Below, one piece after another: positions 55,249 to 63,399 of a stretch of 64,000 bases of DNA (the first letter of the stretch is position 1; the number at the start of each line of letters is the position of its first letter). The position numbers were made by a program, and so were the translations under genes. The stretch comes from Rhodococcus sp. IEGM 1409 (GTDB lineage Bacteria; Actinomycetota; Actinomycetes; Mycobacteriales; Mycobacteriaceae): positions 91,412 through 155,411 of the forward strand of contig NZ_JASHKN010000004.1 in assembly GCF_030056735.1 (NCBI RefSeq), given 5' to 3'. The notes beneath the pieces were generated by a model. That model saw only the letters and a list, made by a program, of their open reading frames with translations. It had not been told where the DNA came from and ran no database searches.

Positions 55249-55917
55249 ATGGGTGTGATTACTCGCTTGGACGGTTTCAACCGGCGCCATCCGTGGAGTC
55301 ACAACGATCACTACGGTCGGTGGATTCTGCGCAATCTGGGCGGGATCAGGTCCGGGCGTGCCCTGGACGTGGGGTGCGGGACGGGCAATCTGATCGACCT
55401 CTTGCGCACGCGGTTCGACGTGGTGGTCGGTGTGGAACCCGACCCCACCACCTCGGCCGCCGTGCTCGCCAGGTTTGTCGATGACGAGAACGTGATCATC
55501 GAAGCGCGGCGAATCGAGGACTTCGCGTCCGTGGCGAAGTACGACGCGATCACGGTCGTAGCGGCGCTGCACCATCTTCCACTCGAAGAATCGATGAAAC
55601 GCCTGAGCAGCCTGCTCGAACCAGGCGGTCGGCTCGTCGTAGTCGGGTGTTATCGATCGACGACAGTGACCGACGGACTCCTCTCGGTGTTGGCGGCCGT
55701 CTGCAATCCCGTCGTCGGCGTGGTCAAGCATCGACAGGCCGCGGTGGAGCAGCTGAAGTCGATGACAGCTCCCACCGCGGAAGCTGGTGAGTCGATGGCT
55801 GACGTCCGGCGCGCGGCCGCCCGGTATTTGCCAGGTAGCCGGATCAAGAGGCGACTGTTCTGGCGCTACACCCTGATCTACGACGCGAGGTTGGCTGCCG
55901 CGTCGGTGGGGGAGTGA
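55249..55917 (+). CDS. Class I SAM-dependent methyltransferase
   Basis: The 222-residue protein has motif I ALDVGCGTGNLIDLL, VVGVEPDPTTSAAVL (acidic residue after beta 2) and ALHHLPLEESMKRLSSLLEPGGRLVVVG. Substrate unknown. It starts 37 bases after pnkp on the same strand, so it may belong to the RNA-repair operon. ATG 55249; GTG 55255 is an alternative. It overlaps the convergent MFS gene by 40 bp. Confidence 0.88.
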   Translation: MGVITRLDGFNRRHPWSHNDHYGRWILRNLGGIRSGRALDVGCGTGNLIDLLRTRFDVVVGVEPDPTTSAAVLARFVDDENVIIEARRIEDFASVAKYDAITVVAALHHLPLEESMKRLSSLLEPGGRLVVVGCYRSTTVTDGLLSVLAAVCNPVVGVVKHRQAAVEQLKSMTAPTAEAGESMADVRRAAARYLPGSRIKRRLFWRYTLIYDARLAAASVGE

Positions 55918-57107
55918 GTAGACCGCTGTGGTTCGCGGGGAAATGCGTGTCGGCCGAACCCGACTATCACCAACGAACCGATCATGAGGGCGACCCCGAT
56001 TCCCGCGAGATGCGAGATTCCACCACCGTCGACGACAGCGGCGCCGAGCAACGCGCCCGTCGCAATCGCGATCTGGAACACGACCACGTAAACGGCCGAG
56101 GCACGATCGGTCCCGATCGGGACGGCGCGCAGAACCGAGGACTGTAGGCAGATCGGAACGGTGGTGAACGCCGCGCCCCACAAGATCGTGGCGACAACTG
56201 CGAACGCTCCCATCGACGGCGCCAAGAGCCAGAAGATGGCCAGCGCGCCTGCCACCGTCGCGATCGAGATGAGCGTGAAGAGGCGCGGGCGGCGGTCGTA
56301 GTACTTTCCGGCGACCCACACTCCGACTGCGCCGGCGGCGCCGTAAACCAGAAGCATCGCGGTACGGATGCCACCGGACGAGCCAAGACTCTGCTCCACC
56401 AGAAGTGTGAAGAACGTGTACGACGCGAACTGCCCCAGGGCAGCAAACAGCGTCGCCGCGCAAATGACGGCGAGTGCCCCTCTCATCTCCGGTGTCGGCT
56501 TCGGCTTGTCTCGCTTGCTCCGATGGTGTTGATCGACCGGCATTTCGGGCAACGCACGATGCAGTGAGAAAGCGATGATCACTGCCACCACACCGATTGC
56601 CGCCGAGGCAGTCCGCCAACCCCAGGACTGGCCTATCGCCGAAGACAGGGGACCTCCGAGAACTAAAGCGAGAGACGTGCCGGCGTACACCATCGCGATG
56701 GCCTTGCCCTGCTGTCCGCGCGGAACCAGAGTCGCTGCGACCGGCGCAACCACTGCCCAGAACACGCCGTGCGTCGCAGCGCAGAGCAACCGCCCGATCA
56801 CCAGCATCGGATAGTTGACGGCCAACGCCGCGACCAGTTGCGACACCGCGAGGGTGGCCACAGTCAAAACGACAACGCGTCGGCGCGGCCAGGATTTGAC
56901 CGCAGAAATCAACGGAAGCGTCAAGACGGCGACACCGTATGCGTAGAAGGTCAGCAGAAGGCCGACACGCCCTTCGGTGACGTCGAGGTCTGACGATATT
57001 TCGCTGAGGAGTCCGATGGGGAGCATTTCAGCCGTCACGTAGGCGAAGGCTGCCCCGGCCAGGGTCATCAGCCGTAGCGTGGTTGCCTTCGGCAGTCGAG
57101 CGGTCAT
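55878..57107 (-). CDS. MFS transporter (DHA1/AraJ-like)
   Basis: The 409-residue protein has 12 transmembrane segments, with the MFS loop 2-3 motif in SAVKSWPRRRVVVLT and YITAEM-like FAYVTAEMLPIGLLSEISSD near the start, typical of sugar/arabinose-efflux-like DHA1 exporters. ATG 57107. It is divergent from the LacI regulator over a palindrome, so it is probably repressed by it. Confidence 0.9.
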   Translation of the reverse strand: MTARLPKATTLRLMTLAGAAFAYVTAEMLPIGLLSEISSDLDVTEGRVGLLLTFYAYGVAVLTLPLISAVKSWPRRRVVVLTVATLAVSQLVAALAVNYPMLVIGRLLCAATHGVFWAVVAPVAATLVPRGQQGKAIAMVYAGTSLALVLGGPLSSAIGQSWGWRTASAAIGVVAVIIAFSLHRALPEMPVDQHHRSKRDKPKPTPEMRGALAVICAATLFAALGQFASYTFFTLLVEQSLGSSGGIRTAMLLVYGAAGAVGVWVAGKYYDRRPRLFTLISIATVAGALAIFWLLAPSMGAFAVVATILWGAAFTTVPICLQSSVLRAVPIGTDRASAVYVVVFQIAIATGALLGAAVVDGGGISHLAGIGVALMIGSLVIVGFGRHAFPREPQRSTHSPTDAAANLAS

Positions 57108-57116
57108 GCTGTGTAA

Positions 57117-57135
57117 CGATACATGTATCGATACA
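57117..57135. promoter_or_regulatory. LacI-type operator between the MFS and LacI genes
   Basis: Two overlapping palindromes: CGATACATGTATCG (57117-57130) and TGTATCGATACA (57124-57135), in the 70-bp divergent region. The symmetric, CG-centred form is typical of LacI-family operators. Confidence 0.65.
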
Positions 57136-57177
57136 CACCAGCGCAATGGATATTCCGCACTCGCTATGCTGATGCGC

Positions 57178-58233
57178 ATGGCCACACGTGCACAGCGTTC
57201 GAGTCGACCGACGATGGCCGACGTCGCCAAGGCCGCAGGCGTGTCGGTGATGTCGGTGTCGTACTCCTTCGCGCAGCCCGAGCGCGTGTCGGAATCAACA
57301 CGGGCCAAGGTGTTCGCGGCGGCTGAAGAGCTCGGGTACTCGGGCCCGAACCGAGCGGCGCAGTCGTTGCGGAGCGGCAAGTTCAACAACATCGCAGTCG
57401 TCTTCAGCGAGAAGTTGACCTACGCCTTCGAAGACGCAGTAGCCCGGCGATTCCTGTCTGGGGTCGCCGACGCTTGCCTGGACGCGAATGCCGGATTGAT
57501 GATGCTGCCGAACTCGGGGAAACCCGGAGACGTCGACAGAGTTCGCGACGCAGCGGTAGACGGTTTTGTCGTCTGGACGACAGTCTTCGACGACCCGATC
57601 CTCGACGCGATTGTCGGCACCGGAAAACCCGCGTGCATTCAAGGCGGGCCGGCGCACGAGGGTGTGGATCTCGTCGGGATGGACGATGTTGCCGGCGCGA
57701 CCGCGATTGCGGCGGTCGGGTTGTCGGGGGCGCTGCGGCCCGCGGTGATCAGCCTTCCGTGGGATCGCGAGCGTCGGTCCGAGATCCGGATGGACGTGGA
57801 TCCGGGTGAGGCGTTCTTCCCGGTTTCCCGCCATCGGCTGAGGGGCTACGAGCGCGCAGTTCGAGACGCCGGACTCGACTGGTCGTCGGTACGAGTCGGG
57901 GTTGTCACCGTCAACGAGCGGAGCGAGGGGGCGCGAATGGCTCGCTTACTGCTCGACGTTCCGGTGAGCCGAAGGCCCGATCTCGTCCTGGCGATGAGTG
58001 ACGAACTGGCGTTGGGTGTTCTCGACGCGATCCGTGAACTCGGCTGCGCGCTGCCTGATGACGTCGCGGTCGTCGGATGGGACGACACAACAGCCGCATC
58101 GGACGCCGGGCTGACCACGGTTCGCCAGTCATTGTTCGATCAAGGACGCAATGCTGCGCGCGTGGTTCTCGGGTTGGACGATGCGGTGGAGCCGGTCGAG
58201 TGGTCGGTGCGTCGGCGAACTTCGACGCGATGA
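57178..58233 (+). CDS. LacI-family transcriptional regulator
   Basis: The 351-residue protein has an N-terminal LacI helix-turn-helix and hinge (MADVAKAAGVSVMSVSYSFA, ELGYSGPNRAAQSLRSGK) and a periplasmic-binding-like effector domain (VVGWDDTTAASDAGLTTVRQ near the C-terminus). The effector is unknown, probably the substrate of the divergent exporter. ATG 57178; ATGs 57166 and 57172 also in frame. The stop overlaps the next gene (ATGA). Confidence 0.92.
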   Translation: MATRAQRSSRPTMADVAKAAGVSVMSVSYSFAQPERVSESTRAKVFAAAEELGYSGPNRAAQSLRSGKFNNIAVVFSEKLTYAFEDAVARRFLSGVADACLDANAGLMMLPNSGKPGDVDRVRDAAVDGFVVWTTVFDDPILDAIVGTGKPACIQGGPAHEGVDLVGMDDVAGATAIAAVGLSGALRPAVISLPWDRERRSEIRMDVDPGEAFFPVSRHRLRGYERAVRDAGLDWSSVRVGVVTVNERSEGARMARLLLDVPVSRRPDLVLAMSDELALGVLDAIRELGCALPDDVAVVGWDDTTAASDAGLTTVRQSLFDQGRNAARVVLGLDDAVEPVEWSVRRRTSTR

Positions 58234-58853
58234 TCACCCCGGTCGTCGTCGACGGTCTGCGTCTTCGGTGGTTTGTCCCTCCAGAATTGGGGGAGACCGT
58301 CCGTTGGGGACTCTCGTGGACTGTCGACAGCCCGCGCAGGTGGGCGGTTGCCGAGCCGGGGTGGGCGTTGCCCGCGGAAGTGCGCGTGAGTTCGAAACCG
58401 TTGATGTGGAGACTGCCTCGCGACGGCACTGATGTCCGGGAGCCGGAACAACCGGCGATCGGTCGCGCCGGTGCCCTGCAATTCATGTTCAACGCAGACC
58501 TGCCGGTGCCTTCTCGGATCGACGTCACGGGCGCATTGCATCTACTTGCCGGAACTTCTCGTGACGACCCGAATGCGCGTCAGGCGTGGATCGATTTCGA
58601 CGAGGGTGCCGCTACGACCGGAGTAGTTCGACGCCTGCGGCTCATGTCGTTGGAGTCCGACATGCTGCCGGACCCGAAGTTTCCGCACGGCACAGATTGG
58701 GGTTGGGCTTCGAGGCAGTTCGTGCGCGGCTCCGAGCGCTTCTACGAGTTGGCCCGTGCACCTCGTGCGTTGCGCTCGTATCAGCTGACCGATCGTGAAT
58801 GGGGACCGCGGCGCGAGGACTTCTTGCTGGTCGACCTCGAGACGGCTGCTTGA
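58230..58853 (+). CDS. Hypothetical protein coupled to the LacI regulator
   Basis: The 207-residue protein matches no family I recognise. It has no signal peptide or membrane segment and is rich in Trp and Arg, with a C-terminal EWGPRREDFLLVDLETAA. ATG 58230 overlaps the LacI stop (ATGA), so it is co-translated with the regulator. The 153 bp after it contain nothing I can identify. Confidence 0.75.
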   Translation: MITPVVVDGLRLRWFVPPELGETVRWGLSWTVDSPRRWAVAEPGWALPAEVRVSSKPLMWRLPRDGTDVREPEQPAIGRAGALQFMFNADLPVPSRIDVTGALHLLAGTSRDDPNARQAWIDFDEGAATTGVVRRLRLMSLESDMLPDPKFPHGTDWGWASRQFVRGSERFYELARAPRALRSYQLTDREWGPRREDFLLVDLETAA

Positions 58854-59006
58854 TCGCTGGGACCTGACACCGTTTTCATTCAGTGCACACAGGCTCCAGC
58901 TGACTGGAAACAGTGTCTGCTCGACGAAACCGGTGCCAAGTGCTGTGGCTAGCGCTCGCTGCCGGCCACTGCAAGATGTTCGACGCCTTCCTTGGACTGG
59001 ACGTAG

Positions 59007-59735
59007 TTAGCGGCTCTTCCAATCCAGGGGATTGGTTCGCAACGGCGGAGCCATTCCCGATCTCCAGAGCGTCGCCGCGCGAGAGAGCCGGCGGAGCTCG
59101 ACCTCGCGCCGCATCGACTGTGCGAACTCGTCGGTGAACCCTGTTCGTGGGTACTCCGCGATTGCTGCATGAACAGCTGCTCGCGGTACTTCGGGCGCAC
59201 GTCGACCGGCAACGTCAAAATGTGCTGCGGCGTGCAGCAGATAGGCGTCGGCGCCCACATCGCGATCGACAGTCAGATCCATGTGCAGACGGATCGCTTC
59301 GCCGATTCGCTTTATCGATCTCTCCGAGGCACCCACTCGGGTCGTGAGTTCTTCCGCGTCTGCGGCGCTGATGTAGGTGAAACACCCGTGCTCGGCCGAT
59401 CCCTCTGCACCCAATCCGACATCGTGAAGGGCGCACGCGGTGAAGAGATCTTCTGGGTCGTACTCGATCGCATCGATCTGCGCGAAGACGTCGGCCCAGA
59501 TCCAGCAGCGCAAGCTGTGGTTCAAGACCGCGGGGGAGAGGGAGCCTTTGGCATGATCGAGCGCTTCGCTGCACAGCTTGGTGTCGGGGAGTGGGCGTTT
59601 GCGCAGCGCGAGTGTCCCAGTGGGGTAGTGGCCGAGCCGGAGTCGGAGCATCGACGGAGTGCTCATGGCCTGCGCAGCAGCCGCGCGGGCGATGAGTTGC
59701 ATCTGCTCGAAGGTGGTCAGCTCACCGGGGCGCAT
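59007..59735 (-). CDS. HD-domain protein
   Basis: The 242-residue protein has an HD phosphohydrolase pattern: His73 (LNHSLRCW), the His104-Asp105 pair (ACALHDVGL), and later His residues in RLHMDLTVDRDVGAD. HD proteins of this size include cyanamide hydratase-like and nucleotide phosphohydrolases; the substrate is not evident. The 210 bp upstream, towards the CHAP gene, contain no recognised feature. Confidence 0.82.
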   Translation of the reverse strand: MRPGELTTFEQMQLIARAAAAQAMSTPSMLRLRLGHYPTGTLALRKRPLPDTKLCSEALDHAKGSLSPAVLNHSLRCWIWADVFAQIDAIEYDPEDLFTACALHDVGLGAEGSAEHGCFTYISAADAEELTTRVGASERSIKRIGEAIRLHMDLTVDRDVGADAYLLHAAAHFDVAGRRAPEVPRAAVHAAIAEYPRTGFTDEFAQSMRREVELRRLSRAATLWRSGMAPPLRTNPLDWKSR

Positions 59736-59945
59736 CGAATTCCTGTCTGAGGTCGGGGACAGCTGGATACGAATCTAGTTGCCAGGTCCGATTCTTCGTG
59801 AAGGACCCACATCTGTCAACGACGGAAACAGTGAATTATCCGAATATGTTCGGTCCGTCAACACCATCCAACGGTCGAACCAATTCGGAAATCTCACCGC
59901 CCACATCGATAAAGTTTCATCACGCAAAGAGGGCAGGGGGGTGGC

Positions 59946-60542
59946 TCAGATGACGCCGAACCCGACGATTCCCGGAACTTCCGAGGGCACTATGCGATGA
60001 AGCATGACTTTGTTGTTCTCGTTTCCGCCGACGGTTGTCAGTGTGCCGGTGTCGTTGATCAGAACGACGTTGACGTGTTGACCGAAGGGGCTCGAGTCGC
60101 CGTACAGGATCGTGTCTCCGACCTTCGGTTGGTAGTTCTGGCCGTAGGGGACAAACGCGTCGACCGACTCGTAATACTCCTGCAGCGTGTACACCCCGGG
60201 GATGCGCCACGAGCCGGAGTTGGGGTTCGAAAAGGGCGTACCGATTTGGTTCATCGACCAGCTCACGAAATCGGCACACCACGATTCTTCGACACCCTCG
60301 GAGTATTTGGTGCCGGGGCTCCCTGATGCCCATTCCTGTTCGAGGACGGTCATCAGCGCACTCTGCTGAGCGGTCAGCGTGCTGTGGTCCACCGTGGGGA
60401 ACGAGTCGAGGTTCTCGCTGGCAAGGGCGTCGTCGCCGCGGGCGAACCACCAAAGCACGCCGGAAACAACGACAACCACTACTACGCCGAATACGCCCAG
60501 AACAACGAGAGTGCGTCTGGGCGTATTCGGTGCGTTCGACAT
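59946..60542 (-). CDS. CHAP-domain, membrane-anchored putative peptidoglycan amidase
   Basis: The 198-residue protein has a single N-terminal transmembrane helix (residues about 11-33), a linker, and a CHAP domain with catalytic Cys89 (ESWCADFVSWSMNQIG), His156 (FGQHVNVVLI) and the third residue in GGNENNK. CHAP enzymes cleave peptidoglycan cross-links or peptide amide bonds. ATG 60542 (GTG 60545 adjacent). It begins 17 bases after the MFS stop, completing a TetR-MFS-CHAP unit. The first codons contain a 15-bp inverted repeat. Confidence 0.85.
   Translation of the reverse strand: MSNAPNTPRRTLVVLGVFGVVVVVVVSGVLWWFARGDDALASENLDSFPTVDHSTLTAQQSALMTVLEQEWASGSPGTKYSEGVEESWCADFVSWSMNQIGTPFSNPNSGSWRIPGVYTLQEYYESVDAFVPYGQNYQPKVGDTILYGDSSPFGQHVNVVLINDTGTLTTVGGNENNKVMLHRIVPSEVPGIVGFGVI
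60487..60530. repeat. 15-bp perfect inverted repeat in the 5' end of the CHAP gene
   Basis: CCGAATACGCCCAGA pairs with TCTGGGCGTATTCGG over a 14-base loop. In the mRNA it forms a strong hairpin from codon 5 to codon 19, which could impede translation or terminate read-through from the MFS gene. Confidence 0.8.
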
Positions 60543-60559
60543 CACGCCACGATAGTCAA

Positions 60560-62125
60560 TTACTCGAGCGGGGGTGCTGAGCGATCGATCGTCGTCGCGA
60601 GCGGCTTCTCCTTGACGAAGAGCAACAGGATCACCGCCGCGATGACCAGTGGTACGAGATAGAGGAAGATCGGCGCAAGTGCATCGTTATATGCGCCGAC
60701 GATGATCTCGCGAACCTGGCTCGGCAACTTCCAAAGAATTCCCGGTGTCAATGAATTCTCATCCCCACCGACTGCGCCTCCGTTTGCCGGCAGTCGTTCG
60801 GAGAGCAGATTGGTCAGGCGCGAGGCGAACAGGCTGCCCACGATCGCGCTGCCCAACGACGCACCGATCTGACGGAAGAAGTTGTTCGACGCAGTGGCAG
60901 TTCCCACTTCAGCGGCGGGAAAGGTGTTCTGCACGATCAGGATCAGGATCTGCATCACCAGGCCGAGCCCGATGCCCATGAGTGCGATGTAGCAACCGAA
61001 GACCAGCAGCGAAGTCGACGGCGTCAGACGCGACAAAAGGACCAGAGCAACTGCGACGATCGACGTTCCGACGATGGGGAAGATCTTGTAGCGGCCGGTC
61101 TTGCTGACCAGCTGGCCGGAACCGATGGAGGCGACGAGCAGGCCAGCCATCATCGGAATCATCATCAATCCTGCTTCGGTGGCGTTCTTGCCGGTCACCA
61201 TCTGGATGTAGGTCGGCAGGTAGGCGAGCGCACCGAACATGGCGATTCCGATGATCAGGCCGGCGACGGTGGTCAACACGAAGTTGCGCTGAGCGAACAG
61301 ATGCATCGGTATCACCGGTTCATCGGCACGCTTCTCGACGAAGACAAAAGCCACTGCCGTCACGACGCAGCCGATCATCAACCCGATGATGACGCCCGAT
61401 CCCCAGGCGTAGGTGTTTCCGCCCCAGGTCGTGAACAGGATCAGACAAGTCGCTGCCGTCGCGACCAGAACCATGCCCAGATAGTCGATGCGAGGCTTGC
61501 CGAGGTTCGGCTTCCGCAGGTGCAGAAATGCCATCGCGCTCGCGATGGCGAGTAGGCCGAGGGGGATATTGATCCAGAAGGCCCAGCGCCAGCCGATGCC
61601 TTCGGTGAACCAGCCGCCGAGTAGGGGTCCGGCAACCGAAGCCAGCGCGAACACACCGCCCATCGCACCCATGTATCGGCCGCGTTGCCGGGCCGGAACG
61701 ACGTCGGCGATGATCGCCTGGGACAGCAGGATCAATCCGCCGCCGCCGAGCCCTTGTACTGCGCGACCAGCGATAAGTGTGGTCATGTCGTGGGACAGAC
61801 CGCCGATCACCGAACCGACGATGAAGATGCTGATGGCGCCGATGAAGAGGCCCTTGCGCCCGATCAGATCACCGAGTTTTCCGTACACCGGCATCATGAC
61901 GGTCGAGGCGAGGATGTACGCCGTCGTCACCCAGACCATGTGGTTGACGCCGTTCAATTCGCCGACGATGGTGGGCAACGCGGTGCTGAAGATCATCTGA
62001 TCGAGCGATGCCAGCAGCATGGTGATCATCAACCCGACAAAAACGAGGATGATCGACCGTTTGTCCGGCGCGGCGTCGGTGTGCGCGCCGTCGGGGTCGA
62101 CGGTCGCAGCTTCTCGAGTGGACAT
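60560..62125 (-). CDS. MFS multidrug transporter, DHA2 (EmrB/QacA) family
   Basis: The 521-residue protein has 14 predicted transmembrane segments with motif A (GKLGDLIGRKGLFI), motif C-like GGVFALASVAGPLLGGW and LDQMIFSTALPTI in helix 1, the DHA2 hallmarks. It would expel drugs or toxic compounds by proton antiport. ATG 62125 has AAGGAA about five bases upstream. The TetR gene lies 32 bp upstream on the same strand, so TetR and exporter are one operon. Confidence 0.92.
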   Translation of the reverse strand: MSTREAATVDPDGAHTDAAPDKRSIILVFVGLMITMLLASLDQMIFSTALPTIVGELNGVNHMVWVTTAYILASTVMMPVYGKLGDLIGRKGLFIGAISIFIVGSVIGGLSHDMTTLIAGRAVQGLGGGGLILLSQAIIADVVPARQRGRYMGAMGGVFALASVAGPLLGGWFTEGIGWRWAFWINIPLGLLAIASAMAFLHLRKPNLGKPRIDYLGMVLVATAATCLILFTTWGGNTYAWGSGVIIGLMIGCVVTAVAFVFVEKRADEPVIPMHLFAQRNFVLTTVAGLIIGIAMFGALAYLPTYIQMVTGKNATEAGLMMIPMMAGLLVASIGSGQLVSKTGRYKIFPIVGTSIVAVALVLLSRLTPSTSLLVFGCYIALMGIGLGLVMQILILIVQNTFPAAEVGTATASNNFFRQIGASLGSAIVGSLFASRLTNLLSERLPANGGAVGGDENSLTPGILWKLPSQVREIIVGAYNDALAPIFLYLVPLVIAAVILLLFVKEKPLATTIDRSAPPLE

Positions 62126-62157
62126 GAAGTTCCTTAGGTGAGTGACGGCTGGCGAAA

Positions 62158-62799
62158 TCAGTTCGCGGATCGGAGAATTCGAGCCATCAGGAGTAGTGCC
62201 GGATCCAGCAGTTCGGTTCGGGGGCCGGCCCGTTCGCTGCTCTGCCATTTTCGGAAGACGTAGCGCATCGCTGCGCCCGCTGTGATGACCGTCGCGGTGG
62301 CTTCGTCTGCGGCGGCGGTGTCGGCTGGAAGTTGTCGATACTCGGGGCGCCCGCGCAGCTCGCGCGTCAGGAGTCTGGTGAGTGTGTCTTCCAGGTCGTG
62401 GAACGTGGCCAGGTGCTGTTGCAACAGTGTGGGATGCCGTTCGAACAATTCGCGTCGGTGCGCGAGCAGATCGGGCCGTTCGTCGACGATCTGCATCGCC
62501 TCTTCGAAGACCGCGAGTGCGCCTCGGAGTGGATCGTCGTGGTGCTCGTTGATCAGCGTGATCATGGTCGTCTCGCTCGGCACGACAAGCATGAGCCCAC
62601 CGATTGCGGCGTCCTTGGTGGGGAAGTAATTGAAGAACGTGCGCGTCGACAGATTGCAGGCTTCGCAGATTTTCTCGACGGTCACTTCGTCGTAGCCCAG
62701 TTCGAGGACGAGTTCGACCGCCGTGTGCTCGATCAGCTGCCTCGTGGCAATTCGCTTTCGTTCACGCAATCCGAGTGTTTCGGTTCCCATTTCATCCAT
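62158..62799 (-). CDS. TetR-family repressor of the DHA2 exporter operon
   Basis: The 213-residue regulator has a helix-turn-helix ([40 protein letters not shown]) and a C-terminal ligand-binding domain. ATG 62799 (ATG 62790 is an alternative). A TTGCAC-AGA-GTGCAA palindrome starts three bases upstream of this ATG, as expected for autoregulation of the TetR-MFS-CHAP operon. Confidence 0.9.
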   Translation of the reverse strand: MDEMGTETLGLRERKRIATRQLIEHTAVELVLELGYDEVTVEKICEACNLSTRTFFNYFPTKDAAIGGLMLVVPSETTMITLINEHHDDPLRGALAVFEEAMQIVDERPDLLAHRRELFERHPTLLQQHLATFHDLEDTLTRLLTRELRGRPEYRQLPADTAAADEATATVITAGAAMRYVFRKWQSSERAGPRTELLDPALLLMARILRSAN

Positions 62800-62801
62800 A
62801 A

Positions 62802-62865
62802 TTGCACAGAGTGCAAAGTTTCATCGAGTGCAATATTTTCCTCAAGAGTGGTTCATGAAGTGCAA
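62802..62865. promoter_or_regulatory. GTGCAA operator array in the TetR/phnA divergent region
   Basis: A palindrome TTGCAC-AGA-GTGCAA (62802-62816) and two more direct GTGCAA half-sites (62828-62833 and 62860-62865). All three GTGCAA copies lie in the same orientation. The array probably binds the adjacent TetR protein and could also control phnA. Confidence 0.6.
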
Positions 62866-62893
62866 AAATGGGGACCGGCGCCGGCTGGATAGG

Positions 62894-63265
62894 ATGACCC
62901 ACGTGGAAGACACCCTGCCCCCATGTCCCGAATGCGCCGGCGAATACACCTACGAAATGGGTGCGTTGATGGTGTGCCCATCCTGCGCATACGAGTGGGC
63001 GCCGACGGCCGATAGTGCTGGCGAAGACCCGGGTGTGGTGGGAGACGGTGTGGTCAAAGACGCAGTCGGAAACATTCTTGCGGACGGCGACACCGTGACG
63101 GTTGTCAAGACACTCAAGGTGAAAGGCAGCCCCACCGGTATCAAGTCGGGTACCAAAGTGCGCAACATCCGCCTCGTTCAGGGCGTCGGCGACCACGACA
63201 TCGACTGCAAAGTCGACGGCATCGGACCGATGCAATTGAAGTCGAGTGTCGTCAAGAAGGTGTGA
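62894..63265 (+). CDS. phnA: PhnA/YjdM-family zinc-ribbon protein
   Basis: The 123-residue protein has an N-terminal zinc ribbon ([11 protein letters not shown] and CPSCAYEW, four Cys) and a conserved C-terminal domain ([38 protein letters not shown]). The family, named for phosphonate utilisation, is widespread with uncertain function. The start may be ATG 62894 or GTG 62903, the latter with AGGA nine bases upstream. Divergent from TetR across the GTGCAA array. Confidence 0.85.
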   Translation: MTHVEDTLPPCPECAGEYTYEMGALMVCPSCAYEWAPTADSAGEDPGVVGDGVVKDAVGNILADGDTVTVVKTLKVKGSPTGIKSGTKVRNIRLVQGVGDHDIDCKVDGIGPMQLKSSVVKKV

Positions 63266-63399
63266 CCGGATAGCAATAATGTCGGCTCGAAATCCTGTTC
63301 AGTTTCGACTATTCGATCGCCACAATCGAGGAGATTCTCGACTGTCGAACGAATGGACGGAACTGTGCCGACTCGATCTGTCTGAACCCCGCACACGCT

